64,000 nucleotides of DNA from G965216255 sp965216255 (GTDB taxonomy: Bacteria; Bacteroidota; Rhodothermia; Rhodothermales; Bin80): the NCBI GenBank assembly GCA_965216255.1, contig OZ244148.1:1860001-1924000 (forward strand). Direction: 5' to 3'. Every line of letters begins with the position of its first letter. Positions within the stretch are counted from its first letter, which is position 1. Below are positions 1 to 9,450 of the stretch, in pieces. The translations under genes were made by a program, and so were the position numbers. The notes under the pieces are model-generated. The model had not been told where the DNA came from. It saw nothing but the letters and a program-made list of their open reading frames with translations, and ran no database searches.

Positions 1-19
1 CAACCCGGAGTAGCTTGCC

Positions 20-1607
20 TTATTGCTGCAGGGCAGCTGCCGATGAAGCAGCTTGCTGCGCCTCTTGCCAGCGATGGGGCAAGAGGCGTGCCACGCGCTT
101 TGCAGGATGGGTCGGAATGCGCTCCAGCACGTCGGCAAGCCAGGCCTGGGGATTTACTCCGTGCAGCTTGCACGTGCCCAGAAGAGAATAGACCACCGCT
201 GCCCGCTGGGCTGCCGCATGCGAACCCGCAAACAGGTAGTTCTTGCGTCCCACGGCAAGCGGGCGTATCACATTCTCGACCAGATTGTTGTCAACCTCGA
301 TTCTGCCGTCAGACAGAAAACGGGTCAGCTTCTCCCACCGGTTTAGCATGTAACGAACGGCCTTGCCCCACTCACTCCTCGGCAGCCCCGGATGGGCTAC
401 AAGCCAAGGCTTCAGCGCCTCCAGTACCGGCTGGGCCTGCTCCTGGCGCACCTGACGCCGCCGAGCAGGACTTGCCTCTTCCTCGCGCAACAGGCGCTCG
501 ATGTCGTACAACAGCTTGATTTGCCCCAACACATAGCCGGCCTTATCCGGCTCGCTGCCTTGAGCCTCGTAGAACTTGCGGCGCGCGTGCGCCATGCACC
601 CATAGGCCGTGATTGACCTCTAAAGCTCGAACGCATCGTAGGCCGCATACCCGTGCGTCTGCAAGGCTCCGACATATCCGCGCAAAAACGCCTCCGGCCG
701 ATCTCGCGAGCGGCCCTTGCAATAGTCCATTACCACAAGCTGCGGCTCCGGCGCGTAATAAACCCAGTAAAAGCCGCGATGCGTCTTGCCCTTCTTGCTG
801 CGATCCTGCACCTGGATCGTTGTCTCATCCATCTGCAGATACCCGCTTGCCAGTACCTCCTCTTTGAGCGCCTCGACCAGCGGCCCAAGATGCCACGCCG
901 TCTGGGCTATCCAGTCTGCCAGCGTCGAGGTCGATAGCGCTACGCCTTCCCGCTGAAAACGCAGCCGCTGCCGGTACAAAGGCAGATGATCGCAATACTT
1001 CTCGATCGTCACATGCGCCAACAGCCCCGGCTCCGCCATCCCTTTGTCAATCAGGCGCGGCGGCAACTCTGCCATGATCACGCCTCTGGCCTCATTGGCG
1101 GGGTCGACGTATTTGGGACGCTCGCGCCGGATCACCTTCAGCTTGGCTGCCTCGTAATCCAGCGTCTCCGTCACATCCTTGCCGATTGAGAAGCGCCGTG
1201 TCTTCTTCCGGCTCGATGACAATCACCTCGCGCCGCAGATGCGCAGGCAACACCTGGCGTACAGCAGCCCGCTTCGCAGCAGGCAGCCTCCGCTTTATCG
1301 TGATGGTCTCGGGCTACGGCAAAGGCGCCACACACTCCGCCTCTTCAAACAACGCTCCCTGCAGCGTGTCCGGCTCCGGCACAAACCGCTCGCTCCTGGC
1401 ACCAAAAACCAGACGCCGGAGTTCAGCCAACTGAAACTCAAGCTCCGCCAATCGCAGACATTGACCGGCGTTCTCCTGGCGTAACCGGCTGTTTTCCTCG
1501 TGCAGGCCTACTAGTTCCTCACGGGGCAGGTCAAGCGTCGCGGAAGAGGTGGGGGAGCTTCGGTGGCCTGCATGATTCTTCAACAGATTACGCAAGCATA
1601 AAGTCAC
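20..1607 (-). pseudogene. tnpC: IS66 transposase TnpC, broken by a frameshift and an in-frame amber codon
   Basis: Three pieces rebuild one IS66 DDE transposase. The first (1314-1607) has the N-terminal coiled-coil and the LVFGARSERF motif. The second (620-1222) holds the Zn-finger-like spacer, the RPKYVDP segment and the catalytic core start (YLQMDETTIQVQ). The third (20-595) continues with CMAHARRKFYEA, EVDNNLVENVIRPLAVGRKNYLF and the C-terminus. Pieces two and three are in the same frame, separated only by TAG at 620-622. Pieces one and two are in different frames, so an indel lies between about 1222 and 1320. The family protein is normally about 500 residues. As it stands the gene is inactive. 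Confidence 0.9.
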
Positions 1608-1636
1608 ATTTTCTTAGATAATCATTCGCCTACTTC

Positions 1637-1972
1637 TTAGCCCCTCGCCACATAGCGGCGCCGGTATTTGAGAGACTTTAGCGATATCCCCTCCAGTAGC
1701 AGCACCATCTGTGCCCACGTCGGTTTGTCGCTCTTGAGCGGCTCGAACGTGCCCGCTTCCAGCCGTTTGTAGAAAAGGGCAAAGCCGCTCCTATCCCATG
1801 AAAGCAGCTTTATATGCGTCCTTCTTCGGTTTACAAAAACAAAAACGTCACCCGACATCGGGTCCTTCCCCAGGCCCGAGTGCACCAGAGCGCACAAGCC
1901 GTCAAAGCTCTTGCGCATGTCGGCGGGCTTGCGCTGCAGATAGTACCGGTGAGAAGGCCCCAGCCCGATCAC
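1637..1972 (-). CDS. tnpB: IS66 accessory protein TnpB
   Basis: This 111-residue protein is a typical IS66 Orf2-like TnpB, with the diagnostic segments RKSFDGLCALV, DVFVFVNRRRTHIKLL, WDRSGFALFYKRLE and GTFEPL. TnpB is needed for IS66 transposition, though its biochemical role is not settled. The frame is intact and the length is normal. Its ATG overlaps the end of tnpA by four bases, so translation is probably coupled, as in other IS66 elements. The broken tnpC follows about 30 bp downstream. Confidence 0.92.
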   Translation of the reverse strand: MIGLGPSHRYYLQRKPADMRKSFDGLCALVHSGLGKDPMSGDVFVFVNRRRTHIKLLSWDRSGFALFYKRLEAGTFEPLKSDKPTWAQMVLLLEGISLKSLKYRRRYVARG

Positions 1973-2262
1973 GGCTTAGCCAGTGTCGCCAAGAACGAGG
2001 AGGATACCGGCACGAAGAAGCGCAGCCGCACCCCGCTCGGATAGGCCGCCTGTGCCTGCCCACGCAGAGCATGGGCCCCTATCTCCACAAAGACTGCGCC
2101 TTCGGATGCAGCGGCCTTCTTACCATACTTGTGCCGCCAGTAACACAGCTGCGAACGGCAGATTCCGTGCTCGGCACAAAAGGCCTCCGCTGTCTGGCTC
2201 CCTGCCAGGCACTGTGCTACCAGCGGAAACATTTCTTCCGCCGTGCGTCTGGGCTTGCGCAT
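1969..2262 (-). CDS. tnpA: IS66 TnpA, helix-turn-helix protein
   Basis: This small basic protein (97 aa) begins RKPRRTAEEMFPLVAQCLAGS and has the EHGICRSQLCYWRHKY segment typical of the IS66 TnpA DNA-binding helix-turn-helix. It is the first gene of the IS66 operon and overlaps tnpB by an ATGA junction. The frame is intact. It probably binds the element's ends, a family-level inference. Confidence 0.88.
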   Translation of the reverse strand: MRKPRRTAEEMFPLVAQCLAGSQTAEAFCAEHGICRSQLCYWRHKYGKKAAASEGAVFVEIGAHALRGQAQAAYPSGVRLRFFVPVSSSFLATLAKP

Positions 2263-2397
2263 CAGTCGTGGGCTTTGATCCTCGGGTCAGGTGACAATCT
2301 CCTGACCAGCCCTTCACCCCGGCAAGGTGTGGTTCACCGGACGCACACTAGTAATATACACATCGCGCGAGTCCGACTAGCCTCGAGTCATATTTGA

Positions 2398-2607
2398 CAG
2401 GCCGGTTGGCGGCGTAGTGTTCGTCCCTGGTTCGAATATGCTAGTCTGCGCGTGCCCCAGCACCCCTGCGAAGCATTCGCCGCAGTTTGGGCCAATTGGA
2501 TTAGCTCGCTTGTCTGCGGGGATCTTCTTTCTCGGGGCACGGTCACGCTATTCCTGAATGTACAGATGCCACCAATCGGTATTGTATCCAGCAATTCCGA
2601 ATCCTGA
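2398..2607 (+). pseudogene. possible C-terminal remnant of a TonB-dependent receptor
   Basis: An open frame without a start runs from just after the IS66 edge to a TGA at 2605-2607. The last base of that stop begins the ATG of the lipoprotein remnant (a TGATG junction). The same TGATG junction joins the TonB receptor and lipoprotein at 25397 and 35458. The 69 codons contain a beta-strand-like stretch (GTVTLFLNVQMPP) but no clear similarity by eye to the two receptor copies. The call rests mainly on position and junction and is tentative. Confidence 0.25.
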
Positions 2608-2739
2608 TGATACAGCGGAATGCACTCGTGCTTGGTAGCTCATCCTGATTCGTTGGAAGTGGCCTTGCAGCCCTGCTGCTGGTCATCGGCAGCTGCGATA
2701 CGACTGAAAATCCCATTGCTGGCAGCGCTGTCCCAACTA
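2607..2739 (+). pseudogene. DUF4249-like lipoprotein, N-terminal half (rest at 11346)
   Basis: The frame from ATG 2607 has a TGA at 2646-2648 and then a lipoprotein signal: GLAALLLVIGSC followed by DTTENPIAGSAVPT. The lipobox (VIGSC) is clear. The coding frame stops at the IS-A left end. Joining base 2739 to base 11352 (dropping one copy of the 6-bp duplication CAACTA) gives the codons CCA ACT AGC AGT TGG in phase, continuing into SSWGFLDAQRVRALSIQ, which aligns with the lipoproteins at 25397 and 35458. It is an outer-membrane lipoprotein gene split by an 8.6-kb insertion. Confidence 0.7.
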
Positions 2740-4648
2740 GTGCCTGGCCGAAAAAGAATTGATCGGAAAGAGTTTTGATGAAATGCCTCCAGTACAGCTC
2801 TAGCTGGGGGTACGTGGGGAGTAGTATTACATATGCGAGGCATTAGCAAGGCTTTAATAGGTGTGAACCCCCACTATGACCCCTATTATCCCTCCCGTCC
2901 TATTTTAGAATGTTCGGCCCCATTCGTATCTTTCAGCCGATTCATGCCCCATTCTGCCATTACAAGGGGGGGGGCGCGCCAACATTCGAAACGTTCGCAT
3001 GAGATCCGTCAGAGAGCCGCAGTTTTCGTTAGGACAGGCCCCTATTGCTGAAATCCAGATCGACCCCAAAAGCCGCGACGACATCCCAGCCATTCTGCTC
3101 GGACTACAGGCCCTCTACCTCCATCTGCCGGCACCCGCCAAGGTTTTTGATCTGCTCCGCGCCCATTCTGCTAACCTGGCGATCTGCACCGAGGCCGGCC
3201 CGGAATGGACTCCTGGAGCATCTTCGTGCTGGCCACCCTGAAGCAGGAACTCGGCTGTGACTTTGATCGGTTGACGTTCTTGGTCAATCACATGGATATC
3301 GTGCGCCAGATGCTGGGGTTGGATGACAAGATGGGCGGTCGGGTCATCTTCCGGAGGCAGACCATCATCGACAATGTTTCGACGCTGACACCTATTCGAA
3401 GCTGACACCGGAACTGTTGGATGAGGTCAATCAGGTAGTAGTGGCCTGTGGGGCACCAGGAAGTGGGTGCTGCAAAAAAGTTGCATACACGGGCAGACTC
3501 TTTTGTTGTGGAGACCGGCGTGCACTGGCCGACCGATGTGCGGCTATTGTGGGATGCCATACAGTGTATAGTGCTGTTGGTCACGGCATCGAGGTACTGC
3601 ATAGCGGGCTGGCGCAAGTACAGGAGCTGGCTGCGCGCTGTGCATGCATACTTTGCTCCGGTGCGTCTGGCGCACGAAAGAGGATGTACAGGCCTACTTG
3701 GAAATATGCCAGGTGGTGGTAAAGAAAGTGAAGTTTACGGTGCAGGTGTTGCAGCAGCAGTCCGTGCCGCATCCGGAGATTGCGCGGTATCTGACGCACT
3801 GTGAGCGTCAGATAGAGCAGGTAGAGCGGCGATTGATCCAGGATTCCGCACGAGGAGAAGGTGTTTTCGGTGTATGAAGAGCACACGCGTTGGATCTGCA
3901 AGCAGAAAGCAGGCATCAGGGCCGAGTTGGGGGTGCCGGTGTGTGTCATAGAAGATCCGCACCCATTCATACTCCACCACGTGATTCAGTGGGAGGGCAC
4001 GGACGTAGACGCGGCCGTGCCCCTGTTAACCGAAACGAAGAAGCGCTACGGTGCCGTGGTTTCCTGTAGTGTGGACAGGGGCTTTTACAGCCCAGACAAC
4101 CTTACCGTGTTTGAGGCAGAGCTAGGGCTGGCTGCGATGCCCAGGCAGGGAAAAGGCACGGAGGCCGATCGTGAGCGGGAAAGGGCCGACGCCTTCGTGG
4201 CAGCGCGTCGGCAGCATCCGGCCATTGAGTCAGCGATCAACAACCTGGAGCACCGCGGATTGAATCGAGTGCGGGCGCACGGCAAGGAGGGATTTGCGCG
4301 CAGCGTGGCGCTTTCTGTTGTGGCGGCAAATGTGCATCGACTCGGATTGATACTGCGCCAGCGGGAGACTGAGCGGCGAGCGCGCCAGCGTCTGGCTGCC
4401 TCAACAAGCAAGCCGCAGGGACTGCCGAGAAAGACGACGCTCACGAGCGGAATCGGATAGCAACGTCCAGGCTGGCTGCAACAATTCAAGAGTGGCCTAT
4501 TCCACGCACGTGCATGCACTATGCGGCATGGAGACCATGTTCTGAGCGCATTCACGTAGGCCCGTCAGACTCCGACAATCCTGAAAATTGCCCCTGAAAT
4601 ACCGTGCTGGAGCCCTCCACAAGCCAGAAGGCATTTTCGGCCAGGCAC
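2740..4648 (+). mobile_element. IS-A copy 1 (IS4/IS5/ISNCY-like), 1909 bp
   Basis: The ends are inverted: GTGCCTGGCCGAAAA on the left and TTTTCGGCCAGGCAC on the right, a perfect 15-bp terminal repeat. The body carries one decayed transposase. Copy 2 at 9451 is nearly identical, and copy 3 at 21295 is related but more diverged and truncated. The final C of this element completes the stop codon of the neighbouring subtilase on the other strand. Confidence 0.88.
2999..4460 (+). pseudogene. IS-A transposase, frameshifted
   Basis: Successive frames spell one DDE transposase. It starts MRSVREPQFSLGQ, then EIQIDPKSRDDIPAILLGLQ, then (after a frame change near 3180) WSIFVLATLKQELGCDFDRL, QIIDN/TPELLDEVNQ, DVQAYLEICQVVVKKVK, and (after another near 3850) EEKVFSVYEEHTRWI, CSVDRGFYS and RQHPAIESAINNLEHRGL. 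The last two are the second catalytic Asp region and the Glu region of IS4/IS5-type enzymes. At least three frame changes make it inactive. The first frame change is shared with copy 2 but absent from copy 3. The exact IS family is uncertain (ISNCY-like). Confidence 0.8.
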
Positions 4649-7600
4649 TACTTCAGTATGGTCATGTGACTCGTTCGAACCTCCATCCCGGCAGCGGTGG
4701 CAGCGCGTACGCGGTAGGGATATGTGCCTGAAGCCAGCTGCGCAACGTCCATCCTGATGGCCCGCAGGCTGCCTGCCTCCAGTTCTTCGGGTACGCTCCG
4801 CAGGACAGCACGACCCAGCACGTCGAACACCTCTACCGTGACTGTCGCCGACATTGGCAAATCCACCAGGATGGTCGTATGTGGATTGAATGGGTTTGGA
4901 TAGTTGCCGTGCAACACAAAATGCTCCGGCAGCTCTGTCTGGTCGCCAATCCGTGTCACGCCGGAAGGAAAAAATACCGTCCCGTTTGCCTGCACGCCTA
5001 TCATGGTAAGGCCTTCTCTGGCCGACGTGCCGGAGCCGGAGAGACTCAGCACAAAGGCTTGCCGGGAAAGGCCACCCAGATCAAATTCAAACACATTGAT
5101 CGGGCGTTGATCGCTGGCAGCCACCACTTCAATTTCGTGGGACCCTGGTGACACCGTAACGTAGCTGCCGACGGCGCCGTAGGTCGCATCGTCAAGGAGG
5201 GCCACAGCCGCGTCACCCGGCTGCATGAGGCGTACGTCTACCGCCTCCAAGTCCCTGGCTCCATTCGTCACATAGAAGGTTGTCTTTTCGTCTACATCAT
5301 GGCTCCGTCGCACATCATCCACGATAGCGACGTCCACATCCTCACCTTTGCCGTATGCTATCACATGGTAGTCGGTGGCCGTGCCAACGCCTATCGATTG
5401 TGAGCGCAGGGGTTGGGCATTGTCGGCATCTCCCCCTCTAACAATGTCAATAGTATGCTCGCCCTGGGAGAGTATATCGAATGCAGACGCTGATTGGAAC
5501 GCCCAGTCGTCAAAGATGCGCTGGCCGTCAAGGTATACGTCGAGCGCAGGCCCGTCAACGTTTTGGATGAACTGGACCGTCGGCGCCTGCTGCACAGTAC
5601 TTTCCCACAGCACCTTGGCACTGTCCGCATTTTGGAAGAGATCCTCCCTGTTGCGTCCGGTAACCACCGCAAAAGCCACCTGGATTTCTTGGCCCGGATA
5701 TATCGTGAATGGGCCCAGCCCCGTCACTTGTGTCCAGTAATTGGCTCCAGATCCAGGGCTCTGAATTCCGCCGGTCAAATACGACCATTTCGTCTGGTCC
5801 GTCAGTGGATCCCCGTATCGAAGGGCCCTAAAGTGCACGGGAGCATTTGCTGAAAGCGGCATGGCACCAACTACCGCGGTCGGATTGGAGGCCGCATCCT
5901 GCTGGATTCCAAGATTCCTGGTCCCGTCGAAGCCGACATGATCCTGCCCCCAAGCAGAATTCATCCGCCAGTCGAACATCAGGCCAACATGAATATTGAC
6001 CAATTCGCGCCCTGTCGGATTGCTGATGGTATATCGCAAAAGGACAAAGTCCTCATTCTCCTCTGCGGTATCGACAAAGCTCTCCTGTAGTACCTCTACG
6101 CCTATGGGGTTGGGGGCACGGTCGTCCACCAGCTCCATGCGCCCTTCCTGCGCGACCAGATGCCCAGGGCTCCGTATCTCCAGGCTGGCCCCCCGTTGCG
6201 GAATCCAGTCCATGTGCTGAGAAATCCTCTGGGTACTTCTTTCGTCACTGTACAGGCAGTCGGACACCGCATCCGGTCCGCTGGCCACGAGAAGCCCCCC
6301 CTCGAATATGATGGACCGTCTTTGGTTGTTCGCATCGTAGACCCAAACACCTGCGTTTAGCTCGCCAAACCGGCTGTCCAAAAAGCCAAAATTTCCTTCG
6401 GTTGTAATGGTGAAACCCATTCCGCCGGTGATGTGCTCGAGCGTTTCTCCCTCGTTGGCCATCAGTCGCACGACATCAGGTGCATCGTCGTAGGTGCCAT
6501 CCTGTGCTCGGGGAGAAACAAAAAAGCGCGAACGATATGGCGCATTTTCAGCCAAATGGAACTTGGCCGTGACGGATGTGCTCTCTCCTGTCCCCAATCT
6601 GCCAACACTGACCGAGCCATCATCGAAGGTGACGAACTCGGCGTCCGAAAACCAATCGATCGTCAGATTTTGGGTTTCGGCCAGATAGTTGGTAAGCGTT
6701 GCAGTGATTTCTGCAGAATCGCCACTTTGGAGCACTCGCGACCCACCCGTCCAGTGCGTCTCGGAAATGCGGATGGCGGGGAAGCCGGTTTCAGTTACGG
6801 CGCGGTAAGCATTGACGCGCCCGCGACCCAATAGGCCAGCCAGGGAGGCATCGTTGGCAGCGTCGATATTGTCAGCCGTAAGGCGTACCTGCTCGCGCAC
6901 CTGATGCGGCGAAAAACCCGGGTTCGCTGTCTTGACCAGCGCGGCAATTCCCGCCACCATTGGGGAGGCAAATGATGTGCCGTCTTCCGTGCCATACGCA
7001 TTGCCTGGACGTGGAACGATTACGTCCCTTCCCGCCGCATACACATTTACGCTTCTGCCGTAATTGTAGTAGTTTATATCCGATCCTGCCAACGTGCCGC
7101 CAACACTGAGTTCAATGCCGTAACTGCCAGGGTATGTGGGGGTGTAGTCGGTGTTTTGACCTCCGTTTCCAGCCGCAGCCACGACCAGCGCCCCTTCATC
7201 CAGGGCTGACTGTATGATCTGTGCTTCCGTGGTGGAATAGCTGTATCCTCCGTAGCTTGCGTTGATGATATCGGCACCATTCAGGGCCGCATACGTAATG
7301 CCCACGACATAGCCGACCACCGGCATGATCTTGGCATTCCAACTGGTACCGGCCAATCCTATGCTGTTGTTGGCCTCTGCCGAGGCGGCGCCGGCTACCG
7401 CTGCGCCATGGACTACACGGTAATCGTTTGAGGGATCCGTGGCAACGGGCGAATCCGTGCTAAAATTCCAACCGTGCACGTCGTCCACGAACCCGTTCGC
7501 ATCGTCGTCTATGCTGTTATTTGGAACCTCACCCGGATTGGTCCACAGCGTGCCCCGAAGGTCCTCATGGCCCAAGTCCATGCCCAACTCCACCACAGCA

Positions 7601-8142
7601 ATCACGACATCACCCTGTTCGCCCTTAACCACATCCCAAGCATCGGCCATGCGAAGACGCTGCATGTACGCTGCTTCCGCGAACAAGGGGTCATTAGGCG
7701 TGTCGGGAAGAGCCTTTATGCCCGCCCCCGTAGAGGTTGAATCCCATGTCGGCGTACGGGTAAACCTCGGTTCGGCGTAGACTATGTTCGGATCCCGTGC
7801 CAGGGCGGCGGCTACTTGTCTGGAATCAAAGGACTCGTCGTGCCGCACGGAATAGACTGCTTGCAGCTTCCTGGTGCTTGCGGCAATCTCTCTCGTCTGT
7901 GCAACGCGGTCTATGAAGGGAAATGCCTTTACGATTTCGAAGACGCCAAATTGGGCAGCCTCCTGATCGAAGACTGCAAGTCCTGTCTTGCCGGCAACCG
8001 CAGAGACGGCTACCCCCTCTGCGACTTGAATCCAGACGAATCCTGGGCTATAGGGCGCAGAAAGGTCGGTGGGTTGGGCTGCTGCGACGGTACTCACCAA
8101 CATCGCGAGGCTCACCAGACATGCAAGGCAGTTTTTAACCAT
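4648..8142 (-). CDS. secreted subtilisin-like protease with T9SS sorting domain, catalytic Asp replaced by Glu
   Basis: This protein has 1164 residues. Residues 1-22 are a signal peptide (MVKNCLACLVSLAMLVSTVAAA), followed by an inhibitor-like propeptide (about 35-130) and a peptidase S8 domain (about 165-460). His245 (HGAAVAG), Asn326 (AAAGN) and Ser390 (GTSFASP) are present, but the Asp motif reads IAVVELGMDLGHEDL with Glu185, confirmed as codon GAG at 7588-7590. A long beta-rich region follows, then a T9SS type A domain starting HGNYPNPFNP, so it should cross the outer membrane and stay at the surface or be released. The TAG stop uses one base of the adjoining IS-A, and the original stop probably lay two codons further on. 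It is either a weakened protease or a protein kept for binding. The rest of the frame is intact. Confidence 0.92.
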   Translation of the reverse strand: MVKNCLACLVSLAMLVSTVAAAQPTDLSAPYSPGFVWIQVAEGVAVSAVAGKTGLAVFDQEAAQFGVFEIVKAFPFIDRVAQTREIAASTRKLQAVYSVRHDESFDSRQVAAALARDPNIVYAEPRFTRTPTWDSTSTGAGIKALPDTPNDPLFAEAAYMQRLRMADAWDVVKGEQGDVVIAVVELGMDLGHEDLRGTLWTNPGEVPNNSIDDDANGFVDDVHGWNFSTDSPVATDPSNDYRVVHGAAVAGAASAEANNSIGLAGTSWNAKIMPVVGYVVGITYAALNGADIINASYGGYSYSTTEAQIIQSALDEGALVVAAAGNGGQNTDYTPTYPGSYGIELSVGGTLAGSDINYYNYGRSVNVYAAGRDVIVPRPGNAYGTEDGTSFASPMVAGIAALVKTANPGFSPHQVREQVRLTADNIDAANDASLAGLLGRGRVNAYRAVTETGFPAIRISETHWTGGSRVLQSGDSAEITATLTNYLAETQNLTIDWFSDAEFVTFDDGSVSVGRLGTGESTSVTAKFHLAENAPYRSRFFVSPRAQDGTYDDAPDVVRLMANEGETLEHITGGMGFTITTEGNFGFLDSRFGELNAGVWVYDANNQRRSIIFEGGLLVASGPDAVSDCLYSDERSTQRISQHMDWIPQRGASLEIRSPGHLVAQEGRMELVDDRAPNPIGVEVLQESFVDTAEENEDFVLLRYTISNPTGRELVNIHVGLMFDWRMNSAWGQDHVGFDGTRNLGIQQDAASNPTAVVGAMPLSANAPVHFRALRYGDPLTDQTKWSYLTGGIQSPGSGANYWTQVTGLGPFTIYPGQEIQVAFAVVTGRNREDLFQNADSAKVLWESTVQQAPTVQFIQNVDGPALDVYLDGQRIFDDWAFQSASAFDILSQGEHTIDIVRGGDADNAQPLRSQSIGVGTATDYHVIAYGKGEDVDVAIVDDVRRSHDVDEKTTFYVTNGARDLEAVDVRLMQPGDAAVALLDDATYGAVGSYVTVSPGSHEIEVVAASDQRPINVFEFDLGGLSRQAFVLSLSGSGTSAREGLTMIGVQANGTVFFPSGVTRIGDQTELPEHFVLHGNYPNPFNPHTTILVDLPMSATVTVEVFDVLGRAVLRSVPEELEAGSLRAIRMDVAQLASGTYPYRVRAATAAGMEVRTSHMTILK

Positions 8143-8325
8143 GACAGCATTTGCATTGAGTTGCCACTAGAACACCAATTTAGCCCGTTAGTCGTGATTG
8201 TCGGCCGACAGCTACCTTCCTGCCGGAAGTCCCCTTTCGCTGGCCTTATATATTGAATATACGCAGGAGTTTATATCAATATCACTTAAGAGACATGGAC
8301 TATAAGCCAAATTATATAAAGGTAC

Positions 8326-8865
8326 TTGATGGCCCCACGTTAAAGTAAGGGCTTACCCGCAGAAGGTGCTTTGCTGAGTACAGTCGGAGCCGAATATTCA
8401 CTCTCAGCAGCTCGAAGGCACAGGCCTGGATGTCGGTCATCTCTCCAAGCATAGTGAAGGAGACGCCATTCTTGCCGATCAGGGGCTCTACCTTATGCTT
8501 GCATAGCGTGCCCAGATGCGCCATGAGGACGGCAAAACTCAAGGCCTTGTGTCCGTCCTGCGTCCGTTTGGAGCGGGCTTTCTGCTCTGCAGAGGGCGAA
8601 CGCCCTGCCGCATGGATGATACTACAAGGGGCAGCCTTCTTGCCTTCCGGGGCATCTTCGGCAAAAAAGTATCGAAGCCAGACGCTGCTTCATGTGCCAT
8701 TCCACGTAATAGGCCAGCATGCACAGAAGACGTGGCAAATGACTCTCGGGGTCCTGTAGTGGTGGATGAGCCGTAGTTTGAGGTGGCTCCAAAAGGCCTG
8801 CTCTACAGCGCTGAGCCGCTCCTTTAGACCCAATATTTGAAGGCATCTCTCACCGGAAGCTTACA
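8326..8865 (-). pseudogene. IS1634-family transposase, C-terminal remnant
   Basis: Reading the reverse strand across frameshifts gives RLSAVEQAFWSHLKLRLIHH, then MLAYYVEWHMKQRLASILF, a stretch equivalent to ARSKRTQDGHKALS, then EPLIGKNGVSFTMLGEMTD. This is the C-terminus of IS1634/IS4-type transposases (MLAYYVEWHM is characteristic). A second remnant of the same end is at 20827. No inverted ends or N-terminal part remain. It is fused on its upstream side to the nuclease remnant at 8866. Confidence 0.75.
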
Positions 8866-9227
8866 ACCCCACGACGTAAGGTCCTTTATGTAGTCAAGAA
8901 TATGTCCGTCCATTCCACGTCGTGCCCGCGGATTGTGCCTGAGCTTGAATTCGGCCAGGATGAGCATGCCCATTGAATTCATGAAGAGCGTGTCAATATA
9001 GCCAGCTGGTGTGGGTAGCTCGCCGCAGATTGGAACGGGGGGCGCCGTAACGCTGCATTGATGGCTCCGATCGGCAATGTTCGGGGAAACCGGAACAAGG
9101 GATCTTGGAGAGCAGCCTCATCGACGCCTCCCTGCTCGGCGGATGCATCTAGCTGCACTCGCTTAATCGCCTCGACTAAAACCGAATCCTCAAGACCCAC
9201 TCTAATCAAATTCCCGTACGAATGCAT
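8866..9227 (-). pseudogene. PD-(D/E)XK nuclease-like protein, N-terminal remnant
   Basis: From ATG at 9227 the reverse strand reads MHSYGNLIRVGLEDSVLVEA, then DEAALQDPLFRFPRTLPIGA. After a frame change in a run of six C near 9035 it reads VPICGELPTPAGYIDTLFMN, LILAEFKLRHNPRARR and ILDYIKDLTSWG. The pattern ID-LF ... LILAEFKL (Asp, then Glu-x-Lys) followed by NPxARR ... ILDY is that of an uncharacterised family with a PD-(D/E)XK-type nuclease fold. The C-terminal half is missing because the IS1634 remnant starts there. The enzyme's target is unknown and the gene is dead. Confidence 0.55.
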
Positions 9228-9450
9228 GTGTCTGTCGATGTCCCATGTGTGACTCCCTGATTTCCCGCAGCCCAAAATCGGTGCCAGGGCGCTGACAAGG
9301 AAAAGCACAAGGCAGATACGACAGTCTGTTGCTGCGGCTGCGGCTGTGCCCAAATGACAGATGTCCGGCGGATCTTGCACCCGCGAGAGAAAAGTACCTT
9401 TACACGGTGCACGAGATGTCTGGGCTTGCTCACGTGGTAGTTAATAATTC

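Larger units (their letters stand above)
1..2350 (-). mobile_element. IS66-family insertion sequence, left end outside the window
   Basis: The reverse strand carries the classic IS66 order tnpA-tnpB-tnpC. The transposase part is broken (see tnpC), so this copy cannot move by itself unless another copy supplies transposase. The end near the tnpA side lies around 2340-2350, where GC-rich IS-like sequence gives way to the remnant of a TonB receptor/lipoprotein locus. The opposite end falls before base 1, so no target duplication can be checked. The exact right boundary is estimated to about 20 bp. Confidence 0.85.

Noticed and set aside
3840..3870. Programmed +1 frameshift in IS-A and IS-B transposases before the IPHxxKVFS motif
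   Set aside because: The shift occurs in the same region in IS-A and IS-B, but at different codons and among several other frame changes; the first IS-A frame change is absent from copy 3, so decay is simpler. No active copy is available for comparison.
8979..9380. A lipoprotein gene starting near 9380 on the reverse strand (signal-like LVSALAPILGC)
   Set aside because: The downstream part in the same frame matches the nuclease-like family from Met at 9227, so the lipobox-like run upstream is probably chance.
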